This document shows, one piece after another, positions 19,783 through 27,801 of a DNA stretch of 41,087 nt. This DNA is from Haloarculaceae archaeon (GTDB taxonomy: Archaea; Halobacteriota; Halobacteria; Halobacteriales; Haloarculaceae). The stretch covers positions 1-41,087 of the forward strand of contig JAHENO010000184.1 in assembly GCA_018609945.1 (NCBI GenBank), read 5' to 3'. The notes under the pieces were generated by a model. It saw nothing but the letters and a program-made list of their open reading frames with translations. It had not been told where the DNA came from and did not search any database. How positions within the stretch are numbered: position 1 is the stretch's first letter; the number at the start of each line of letters is the position of its first letter. The position numbers and the translations under genes were made by a program.

Positions 19783-21012
19783 CTACAGTTCCAGTCCGAG
19801 TGCCGCGTAGACGTCACAGGCGCGAACGACGTTCTCGACGTCCACGCGTTCGTTCGCGGCGTGTGCCCACTCCTCGCGGGAGGGTCCGAATCCGATCGTC
19901 GGAACCCCCGCGACGCCCATCGTGTAGTTGCCGCTCGTGGAGAAGGTCCACTTCCTGATCTCGACGTCGCTGTCCAGCACTGCGTCGACGACGTCGTGTG
20001 TTTCCTGGACGAGCGGGTGGTCCTCCTCCAGTAGCCAGGTCGGGTAGTACTTCTTCGACTCCATCTCGTAGCCCGTCCACGTCGGGCGGTCGAACGTGAG
20101 CGTCTCGACGGCGGCATCGACCTCGTCGCCGTACTCGTTTCTGGCCGCCTCGATGGCGTCCTCGAGTTCGGCGTGGGCCGTCTCCTCGTCTTCGCCGATG
20201 GTGAGTCGGCGGTCGACGTATATCGTCGCTCCCGCCGGGACCGCGTTGTTCGACGGGGTGTCGACCTCGACGTTCGTCGCTGCGATGGTGCCGGCCCCGA
20301 GGAAGTCGTGCTCGTTCGTCTCCGCGTTCAGTTCCTCGATACGGTCCAGAATCTCGGCGGCGTGGTACAGTGGATTGACGCCACGCTCGGGTGCGCTTGC
20401 GTGACACGAGGCCCCCTGGAGGTCGATCCGCAACTCGCAGCGCCCGCGATGGCCTCTCTTGACGTCCATCTCGGAGGCCTCGCCGATGACGACGGCCTCC
20501 CAGTCGACGTCCATCGCACCGAACACGTACTTCATCGCGTGGCCCTCGCTGACCTCCTCCATCAGTTCGCCCGTCACGTAGACGTCGTGTTTCGGGGTGA
20601 GATCGAGATTCGCCAGCGCTCCCCCGCCGTAGACCATCGCCGCCATCGCGCACTTCATGTCCGCGGTGCCCAGCCCGTACATCTCGCCGTCCGTGATGTA
20701 GGGCGTGTACGGGTCGGCGTCCCACTGGTCGATGTCGCCGTAGCCCACCGTGTCGATGTGCGAGTTGAAGATGACCGCGCCGTCCTCGCGACCCTCGATG
20801 ACCCCGTGTACGTTCCCGAACTCGTCGATGAAGGCGTCGTCGAAGCCCAGCGTCTCCATTTCGGCGAGGACGCGTCTGGCGACTTCTTCCTCGTCGTCGC
20901 CGACCGTCGTCGCAGAGGGGATTGCGACGATGTCCTGCAGGAACTCGATACACTCCTGGCGATGGTCGGCGACCCACTCACGGATGGCCGGCTTGGCGTC
21001 TGCGAGGCTCAT
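19783..21012 (-). CDS. ygeY: YgeY-family selenium-metabolism-linked M20 hydrolase
   Basis: IPSATTVGDDEEEVARRVLAEMETLGFDDAFIDEFGNVHG, FNSHIDTVGYGDIDQWDADPY, LGTADMKCAMAAMVYGGGAL, KRGHRGRCELRI; start MSLADAK. Confidence 0.86.
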   Translation of the reverse strand: MSLADAKPAIREWVADHRQECIEFLQDIVAIPSATTVGDDEEEVARRVLAEMETLGFDDAFIDEFGNVHGVIEGREDGAVIFNSHIDTVGYGDIDQWDADPYTPYITDGEMYGLGTADMKCAMAAMVYGGGALANLDLTPKHDVYVTGELMEEVSEGHAMKYVFGAMDVDWEAVVIGEASEMDVKRGHRGRCELRIDLQGASCHASAPERGVNPLYHAAEILDRIEELNAETNEHDFLGAGTIAATNVEVDTPSNNAVPAGATIYVDRRLTIGEDEETAHAELEDAIEAARNEYGDEVDAAVETLTFDRPTWTGYEMESKKYYPTWLLEEDHPLVQETHDVVDAVLDSDVEIRKWTFSTSGNYTMGVAGVPTIGFGPSREEWAHAANERVDVENVVRACDVYAALGLEL

Positions 21013-21107
21013 GGCGATGGACGTACGTTCAGTTGACGGGGATATAAAGACTGCGAGCCAGGGCGGACACTCGAACGTTTCAAGTCGGCAGGTCCGCAGC
21101 AACAGGT

Positions 21108-22340
21108 ATGGACGACCTCCGTATTGACGGACAGCGTCTGCGCGAGCGGTTCGACGCGTTCAACGAAATCGGCGCGACCGAGGCCGGCGGTGTCGACCGG
21201 CCGGCGCTCTCGGACGCGAACCGGGAGGCCCGCGACAGACTCCTCGACTGGTTCGAGGAGGCCGGTCTGTCGGTGACAGTCGACGAGATGGGCAACATCT
21301 TCGGCCGACGTGACGGGAACCGCGAGTGTCTCCCACCCGTCCTCTTCGGGTCACACGTCGACAGCCAGTACAACGGCGGCCGTTTCGACGGTGTGGTCGG
21401 CGTCCTCGGTGCACTGGAAGTCGTCGAATCCCTGAACGACGCCGGCAGACGGACCGACCGGCCGCTGGAGATCGTCTCCTGGACCAACGAGGAGGGTGTG
21501 CGATTCCAGCCGGACCTGCTTGGAAGCGGCGTCTTTGCCGGGAAATTCGACACCGAATTCGCGCACTCGCGGGAGGACCAGGCGGGCAAGACCGTCGAAG
21601 AAGAACTGGAACGCATCGGCTACAAGGGCGACCGACCCTGCGAGCCCCGGGATATTCACCGGTATTTCGAGTTACACGTCGAGCAGGGACCGTACCTCGA
21701 CGACCGGGATCTGTCCGTGGCGGCTGTCGAGGGGGTCTTCGGGTTCTCGTGGCTGGAGGTCACCTTCGAGGGCAAGGCCGACCACGCCGGGCCCACGCCG
21801 ATGGATTCCCGCCAGGACGCGCTCGTCGGTGCCAGCGACGTGGTGGCTGCGGTGCGTCGGCTCACCGCCACAGGGGGCGATGACCTGGTGGGAACCGTCG
21901 GGAGCGTGGACGTCTGGCCGGATTCGATCAACGTCATCCCCGAAGTCGTCGAGTTCACGGTCGACCTCCGGTCGGCCGACGACGCGGTCGTCGACGCTGC
22001 CGTCGAGCGCGTGAGAGACGAGATCGAGTGGGCAGCGACGCGCGAGGGACTCGACTACGACTGCGAGGAACTCATGCGGGTCGACGCGGCCACCTTCGAC
22101 GACGACTGCGTCGGGACGGTCCTGGCGGCGATGCGGGAGGCCGGGTACGAGGAAACGCAGTTGACGAGTGGTGCGGGCCACGACGCGAGCTATCTGAACG
22201 ACGTCTGTCCGACCGCCATGATCTTCGTTCCGAGCGTCGACGGCGTCAGCCACCGCGAGAGCGAGTTCACCGAGTGGGAGGATGTCGTCGCCGGCGTCGA
22301 CGTTCTCGGGCGTGCAGTGGTGAAATCGGCCACGGTGTAA
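21108..22340 (+). CDS. M20-family amidase (N-carbamoyl-L-amino-acid hydrolase / allantoate amidohydrolase type)
   Basis: LLDWFEEAGLSVTVDEMGNIFGRR, LFGSHVDSQYNGGRFDGVVGVLGALEVVE, SWTNEEGVRFQPDLLGSGVFAG, FELHVEQGPYLDD, SGAGHDASYLNDVCPTAMIFVPS. Confidence 0.92.
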   Translation: MDDLRIDGQRLRERFDAFNEIGATEAGGVDRPALSDANREARDRLLDWFEEAGLSVTVDEMGNIFGRRDGNRECLPPVLFGSHVDSQYNGGRFDGVVGVLGALEVVESLNDAGRRTDRPLEIVSWTNEEGVRFQPDLLGSGVFAGKFDTEFAHSREDQAGKTVEEELERIGYKGDRPCEPRDIHRYFELHVEQGPYLDDRDLSVAAVEGVFGFSWLEVTFEGKADHAGPTPMDSRQDALVGASDVVAAVRRLTATGGDDLVGTVGSVDVWPDSINVIPEVVEFTVDLRSADDAVVDAAVERVRDEIEWAATREGLDYDCEELMRVDAATFDDDCVGTVLAAMREAGYEETQLTSGAGHDASYLNDVCPTAMIFVPSVDGVSHRESEFTEWEDVVAGVDVLGRAVVKSATV

Positions 22341-22376
22341 ACGCTTTTACGCGTCGATGGACTTGGTGGGTGTGGT

Positions 22377-23711
22377 ATGATACTCTCGGGAACCGTCGTC
22401 CCAGATTCGTCTACGCTTCTTGCCGACGGTGCTATCGTGGTCGAGGGGTCGGAGGTCGCTGCGGTCGGTGACCGCGGTGACATCCTCGACCGCTATCCCG
22501 ACCACCGCGAGGAGCGCTACGACGTCCTGGTACCGGGGCACGTGGGCGCCCACATCCACTCGGTCCAGAGTCTCGGGCGGGGCATCGCAGACGACACGGA
22601 ACTGCTCGACTGGTTGTTCGACTACATCCTCCCGATGGAGGCGACGCTTACGGCCGCCGAGATGGAGGTCGCCGCCAAACTGGGCTACCTGGAACTGATC
22701 GAGAGCGGGACGACGACGGCCATCGACCACCTCTCGGTCGCACACGCCGACCGTGCCTTCGAGGCGGCAGGCGAGATGGGCATCCGTGGGGTGCTCGGGA
22801 AGGTGCTGATGGACCAGCGCTCGCCGGACGGTCTGCTCGAAGACACCGACGACGCCCTCGCGGAGTCCGAACGACTCATCCGGGAGTATCACGACACCCA
22901 CGGCGGGCGGATCCGGTACGCCGTCACGCCCCGCTTTGCCGTCTCGTGCACCGAGGCGTGTCTGCGGGGTGCCCGGGAACTGGCTGACAGATACGATGGC
23001 GTGCGGATCCACACACACGCCAGCGAAAACCGGAGCGAGATAGCGACCGTCGAGGAGGATACCGGGATGCGGAACATCCACTGGCTCGACGAGGTAGGAC
23101 TGACCGGCGAGGACGTCGTACTCGCACACTGTGTCTGGACCGACGACGAGGAGCGCGAGGTCCTGGCCGAGACCGGGACCCACGTCACGCACTGCCCGTC
23201 TTCGAACATGAAACTCGCGAGCGGTATCGCACCGATCCCCGACTACCTCGACCGGGGGATCAACGTGGCGCTGGGCAACGACGGACCGCCGTGCAACAAC
23301 ACGCTCGACCCCTTCACCGAGATGCGCCAGGCGAGCCTCCTCGGAAAGGTCGACTGTCTCGATCCGACCGTGACGCCCGCGGCGACCCTCTTCGAGATGG
23401 CCACGATAAACGGCGCGAAGGCGGCGGGATTCGACCGGCTGGGAAGACTCCGCGAGGGCTGGCGGGCCGACATCGTCGGCCTGACGGTCGACGTCACGCG
23501 TGCGACACCGCTGCACGACGTGCTCTCGCACCTGGTCTTTGGCGCACGGGCCTCGGACGTGCAGTTCACGATGGTCGACGGCGAGGTGTTGCTGTCGGAC
23601 GGGGAGGTGCAGGTCGCGGACGCCCCCGCCATCCGGGCAGAGGCCCAGCGGATTGCGGAGAGTCTCGACCTCGAAGAGGCCAGAGAGAGCGCACAGCAGG
23701 TGAAACCGTAG
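22377..23711 (+). CDS. TrzA/SsnA/chlorohydrolase-type amidohydrolase (possible nucleobase deaminase)
   Basis: VPGHVGAHIHSVQSLGRGIADDTELLDWLFDYILPMEATLTAAEMEVAAKLGYLELIESGTTTAIDH; HTHASEN; VLAHCVW; HCPSSNMKLASG; LGNDGPPCNN. Confidence 0.87.
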   Translation: MILSGTVVPDSSTLLADGAIVVEGSEVAAVGDRGDILDRYPDHREERYDVLVPGHVGAHIHSVQSLGRGIADDTELLDWLFDYILPMEATLTAAEMEVAAKLGYLELIESGTTTAIDHLSVAHADRAFEAAGEMGIRGVLGKVLMDQRSPDGLLEDTDDALAESERLIREYHDTHGGRIRYAVTPRFAVSCTEACLRGARELADRYDGVRIHTHASENRSEIATVEEDTGMRNIHWLDEVGLTGEDVVLAHCVWTDDEEREVLAETGTHVTHCPSSNMKLASGIAPIPDYLDRGINVALGNDGPPCNNTLDPFTEMRQASLLGKVDCLDPTVTPAATLFEMATINGAKAAGFDRLGRLREGWRADIVGLTVDVTRATPLHDVLSHLVFGARASDVQFTMVDGEVLLSDGEVQVADAPAIRAEAQRIAESLDLEEARESAQQVKP

Positions 23712-23756
23712 GCCTCTGTTTGGGATTGTGCGGACAGAGGGAGCGCCAGCGAGAGC

Positions 23757-23763
23757 ATTTATT
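23757..23763 (+). promoter_or_regulatory. Putative TATA box for the tusA-like gene
   Basis: ATTTATT about 28 nt upstream of GTG 23788, matching a leaderless start. Confidence 0.5.
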
Positions 23764-23787
23764 GTGGCCCGTCACGAATCGGGCACC

Positions 23788-24054
23788 GTGGAACTCGATG
23801 TCAGCGGCCTGGTCTGTCCGCAGTCCTCCGCCGTCGTCCGCCGGTGTCTGGCGGAACTAGACCCGGGTGAGGAACTGGTCGTCACCGGGGACTATCCGCC
23901 AGCAGAGCGGAGCATCCGCAGGTCCTGTTACAAGCACGGCTTCGAGGTCAGGGAGGGACCGCCGACGGAGGATGAGACCGAATTCTCGCTCCGGATCGTC
24001 GTCACGGAATCCTCGTCACTGGGCGGCGAGCGCCAGTCCGAGCGCGAAGCGTAG
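23788..24054 (+). CDS. TusA/SirA-like sulfurtransferase-family protein, paralogue 1
   Basis: From GTG 23788: MELDVSGLVCPQSSAVVRRCLAELDPGEELVVTGDYPPAERSIRRSCYKHGFEV. Confidence 0.83.
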   Translation: MELDVSGLVCPQSSAVVRRCLAELDPGEELVVTGDYPPAERSIRRSCYKHGFEVREGPPTEDETEFSLRIVVTESSSLGGERQSEREA

Positions 24055-24116
24055 TGGCGTCGGTGGCTTGTCCGGGAGGCCAAACTTTCGAGTGCTGGCG
24101 GGAACGAACTCGGACA

Positions 24117-24539
24117 ATGCCGGTCCGTGGACGGCCACTTTCAGTCTGGCTCCTGGGGGTACTGCTCGGGCAGCTTTCGGTTCGTGGATTCGTCGGCGGT
24201 GGTGCCCTCGTGGTAGACCATTCCGGCAGAATCGTCGGGACCTCGACCACCCCACTCGATACTATCCCGGTCAGTGACTTCCTCGTTCCCGGTCTCGTCC
24301 TGATTCTCGCGTTCGGTCTCTTGCCTGCGAGCGTCTGCTACGGCCTCTATGCGGGCCGTCGGTGGGCATGGCTGGCAGCTATCGCTGTCTCGCTGGCACT
24401 TCTACTGTGGATCGTCGTCGAGGTACTTCTCGGTTTTTTGCGGCCAACAGTGTTCCTGAACCTCGGGACGGCGATCGGTATCGGCGGAGTCGCGATGTAC
24501 CCGGCAGTTCGACGTGACCTCCGTGGCGCGAGGAAGTAG
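24117..24539 (+). CDS. Small hypothetical membrane protein
   Basis: Several hydrophobic segments (SVWLLGVLLGQLSV, FLVPGLVLILAFGLLPASVCYGLYAG, WAWLAAIAVSLALLLWIVVEVLLGFL); no recognised family. Confidence 0.55.
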   Translation: MPVRGRPLSVWLLGVLLGQLSVRGFVGGGALVVDHSGRIVGTSTTPLDTIPVSDFLVPGLVLILAFGLLPASVCYGLYAGRRWAWLAAIAVSLALLLWIVVEVLLGFLRPTVFLNLGTAIGIGGVAMYPAVRRDLRGARK

Positions 24540-24568
24540 CCTCTCCAGCCCCGTCTCGGCTGGAATAA

Positions 24569-24584
24569 TTGGCACGGGTGCCAA
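24569..24584. promoter_or_regulatory. Palindromic candidate operator abutting a TATA-like element
   Basis: TTGGCAC-GG-GTGCCAA perfect 7-bp arms, followed by CC-ATTATAAG (24587-24594). Confidence 0.5.
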
Positions 24585-24728
24585 CCATTATAAGTGACGC
24601 TGTACATATTCCACGAACGAGGCGGTGCGTCCTCGACCGACTACTGTCCGGTTGCGCTCGTCCGGACTGCCGGACGCGGGCGGTCGGACGGCTGTCGGTC
24701 GGGTGCGCGAAGTAACGGAGGGATACTC

Positions 24729-25259
24729 GTGGAAATCGAACTGAATATAAACGGAACGCCGACGACGATGGAGGCCGACGAGGAGGAGGACCTGGCGACA
24801 GCACTGCGGGCGGCCGGGTACAAGGGCGTCAAGTGTGGCTGTGACGGCGGCGTCTGTGGCGCCTCGAAGGTCATCATCGACGGCGAGGCGCGGATGGCCT
24901 GCGGAACCCCCGCCCGGGAGGCCGATGGCAGCGAGATAGAGACCATCGAGAACCTCGGCACTCAGGAAGACCTGCACCCGATCCAGCAGTCCTTCGTCGA
25001 CCACTTCGCGGTCCAGTGTGGGTTCTGTATCCCGGGGATGATCATGGAGGCGAAGGACCTCCTCTCGGAGAACCCCGACCCCTCCGAGCGCGAAATCCGG
25101 GCGGCCATCGACGACAACGTCTGCCGGTGTACGGGCTACCAGAAACCGGTCGAGGCGATTCGCGACGCGGCCGGCCGACTCGACGGCGGGGCCGTCACGA
25201 CCGACGGGGGCAACGCGAGCAACGAGGACTCCCCGACCGGAGGTAATTACAGTGACTGA
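24729..25259 (+). CDS. [2Fe-2S] small subunit of molybdenum hydroxylase 1 (CoxS/XdhC-subunit type), atypical Cys motif
   Basis: VEIELNINGTPTTMEADEEEDLATALRAAGYKGVKCGCDGGVCGASKVIIDGEARMACG...QCGFCIPGMIMEAKDLL...DDNVCRCTGYQKPVEAI; GTG start; 8-nt overlap with the large subunit. Confidence 0.88.
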   Translation: MEIELNINGTPTTMEADEEEDLATALRAAGYKGVKCGCDGGVCGASKVIIDGEARMACGTPAREADGSEIETIENLGTQEDLHPIQQSFVDHFAVQCGFCIPGMIMEAKDLLSENPDPSEREIRAAIDDNVCRCTGYQKPVEAIRDAAGRLDGGAVTTDGGNASNEDSPTGGNYSD

Positions 25260-27690
25260 CAACGATACGCGACCCGACGGCGGCACAGCGTCCCGCGCGG
25301 ACGCCGACGCGGAGGTAGACGACATCGAGGGTTCGCTGGACGTCGACGAGCCCGCGAACAACCGACTCGACCCCGAGGAGCGAAAGAGCGTTTCCCGGCC
25401 GACGGAGAAACACGACGACCGCAAACTCGTCACAGGGGAGGCGAAGTACACCGCCGACTACGACGAACAGTTCCCGGATCTGGCCCACGCGTCGGTGGTG
25501 CGCAGCGACATCCCACACGGACGGGTCGTGGATATCGACACGAGCAGGGCCGAGTCGATAGACGGCGTACTGGCCGTCCTGACGCCCTGGTCAGAGGAGG
25601 TTCCGGACACGAAGTACACCAGTGCCGGCCAGTCCTACCCCGAACCCAGCCCGTGGGACATGAACGTCCTCAACGACAAAGTGCGGTACGTCGGCGACCC
25701 GATCGCGGCAGTCGCCGCTGAAGACGCCGAGACGGCCGAGGCCGCAGCCGAGGCGGTCGAAATCGAATACGAGGAACACGAGCACGTCCTCGACGCCGAG
25801 GCGGCCTTCGACGAGGACGCCCCGCAACTGTTCGATCCCGATGACGTCGAGAACAAGATCGTCGGTCACGACTACGAGCGCAACCGGATGTCCCACATCG
25901 GCGGGACGCTGGGTAACGTCGACGCCGCCTACGACCGCGATGACGTCCACGTCCACGAATCGGAGTGGGAGACGATCCGCCAGTCCCACGCCCAGGTCGA
26001 ACTCCACACCACCCTCGCGTACACCGACGAGGACGACCGGAAAGTCGTCATCACGAGCACCCAGGTACCGAACCACACGCGCCGGCAACTCTCGCACCTG
26101 TTCGACATCCCGATCCGCGACATCCGCGTCAAGAAACCCCGCGTGGGCGGCGGGTTCGGCGGCAAGCAGGCGATGGTCGTGGAACCGATTCCGATGGCGC
26201 TGATGCTCGCCACGGGACGGCCCGTCATCTACGAGGCCACCCGCGAGGAGGAGTTCCAGGCGATGCGCTCGCGCCATCCCATGGCGGTGTGTGCCAAGAG
26301 CGCGGTCACCGAGGACGGCGACATCGAGGCCCTGGAACTGTACGCCCTCTCGAACACCGGTGCCTACGGGAGCCACGGAATGACAGTGGCCGGCAACGTC
26401 GGGAGCAAGCCCATGCCGCTGTACTCGAAGGTCGAGAACGTGCGCTTCGAGGCCGACGTCGTCCACACCAACACGCCCCAAACGGGCGCGATGCGCGGCT
26501 ACGGCGCCCCCCAGGGCACGCTCGCGCTCGAAGGACACCTCGACGAGGTTGCCCGTGACCTGGGTCTGGACCCCATCGAACTCCGACAGGACCACTACAT
26601 GGAGGAGGGCGACCTCGACGAGATCGCCGGGATGATGGGCGGCGAGGGCGCGGAGCGGGTCATCCGCTCGTGTGGCCTAGACGAGTGTGTCGAGCGCGGC
26701 ATGGCGGCCATCGGCTGGAACGAGATCGAACAGCCCGACGCCGAGCACCTCCACCGCGGCGTCGGGATGGCCCTCTCGGCACAGGGGACCGGCGTCGCAG
26801 GCGACGAACTCGGCGGCGCACAGATCATGATGAACGAGGACGGCTCCTTCCACCTGATGGTGGGGGGCGTCGACATCGGCACGGGAGCCGACACCGCCTT
26901 CGTCCAAATCGCCGCCGAGGTGTTGGGCTGTGCCGAGCAGGACATCGTCGTCAAGACCTCCGACACGGACAACACGCCCTTCGATTACGGCGCCTACGCC
27001 TCCTCGACGACGTACATCAGCGGCCGCGCGGTCAAGAAGGCCGCCGAGGACGCCAAGGAGAAGATCCTCGAGTGGGCCTCGCGGATGCTCGACGAACCGG
27101 CAGCGAACCTCGACACGGCGGGCGGCGAGGTCTACAGCGAGGAGACGGGCGCGTCGGTCACCCTGGAGGAGGTCGGCTACGAGTCGGTCTACGGCGACGA
27201 GACGCGCGAACACATCCTCGGACAGGGCACCCACAGCACCGACGAGAGCCCGCCACCGTTCGCCGCGCAGTTCGCCGACGTGACCGTCGACGAGCGAACC
27301 GGGGAGTTCGATGTGAACAAACTGGTCGTCGCCGTCGACTGCGGCGTCGCGATCAACCCGGGGATGGCAGAAGGCCAGATCGAGGGTGCCAACCACATGA
27401 GCTACGAGATGGCGACCAACGAGGGCATCACCTTCGACGAGGATGGCCGCGCCGAGGTGTCCGACTACGACGACTACGAGTTCCCCACGGCCGCCGAGTC
27501 GCCGCCCATCGAGTCGATCCTCGTCGAGACCCACGAGCCGACGGGTCCCTTCGGGGCAAAGTCCGTCGCTGAAGTGCCCACGAACACGGTGCCGCCCGCG
27601 CTCTCGAACGCGGTTCGTGACGCCGTCGGGGTCCGGATCACGGAGATGCCCATCACCGCCGCGAAGATACGCGAGAAACTCTCCGAGTGA
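25252..27690 (+). CDS. Molybdenum hydroxylase large (Mo-binding) subunit 1 (XdhD/CoxL superfamily)
   Basis: KLVTGEAKYTADY, VGGGFGGKQAMVVEP, GAMRGYGAPQGTLALEGHLDEVARDLGLDP, GAYASSTTYISGRAV, EPTGPFGAKSVAEVPTNTVPPALSNAVRDAVGVRI. Confidence 0.93.
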   Translation: MTDNDTRPDGGTASRADADAEVDDIEGSLDVDEPANNRLDPEERKSVSRPTEKHDDRKLVTGEAKYTADYDEQFPDLAHASVVRSDIPHGRVVDIDTSRAESIDGVLAVLTPWSEEVPDTKYTSAGQSYPEPSPWDMNVLNDKVRYVGDPIAAVAAEDAETAEAAAEAVEIEYEEHEHVLDAEAAFDEDAPQLFDPDDVENKIVGHDYERNRMSHIGGTLGNVDAAYDRDDVHVHESEWETIRQSHAQVELHTTLAYTDEDDRKVVITSTQVPNHTRRQLSHLFDIPIRDIRVKKPRVGGGFGGKQAMVVEPIPMALMLATGRPVIYEATREEEFQAMRSRHPMAVCAKSAVTEDGDIEALELYALSNTGAYGSHGMTVAGNVGSKPMPLYSKVENVRFEADVVHTNTPQTGAMRGYGAPQGTLALEGHLDEVARDLGLDPIELRQDHYMEEGDLDEIAGMMGGEGAERVIRSCGLDECVERGMAAIGWNEIEQPDAEHLHRGVGMALSAQGTGVAGDELGGAQIMMNEDGSFHLMVGGVDIGTGADTAFVQIAAEVLGCAEQDIVVKTSDTDNTPFDYGAYASSTTYISGRAVKKAAEDAKEKILEWASRMLDEPAANLDTAGGEVYSEETGASVTLEEVGYESVYGDETREHILGQGTHSTDESPPPFAAQFADVTVDERTGEFDVNKLVVAVDCGVAINPGMAEGQIEGANHMSYEMATNEGITFDEDGRAEVSDYDDYEFPTAAESPPIESILVETHEPTGPFGAKSVAEVPTNTVPPALSNAVRDAVGVRITEMPITAAKIREKLSE

Positions 27691-27727
27691 CTCCCGGCCG
27701 GAACCTCTCCGGGAAAGCTATTTGTGG

Positions 27728-27743
27728 CACGTGACACCACGTG
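27728..27743. promoter_or_regulatory. Two CACGTG boxes spaced 10 bp, upstream of ade
   Basis: CACGTG at 27728-27733 and 27738-27743, just 3' of a TATA-like GCTATTTG. Confidence 0.35.
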
Positions 27744-27801
27744 TGGCTATGCGATTGCGACAGTGTAGCACATCGAGTTCGGCCCGTCCGGAGGCTGGAT
27801 C

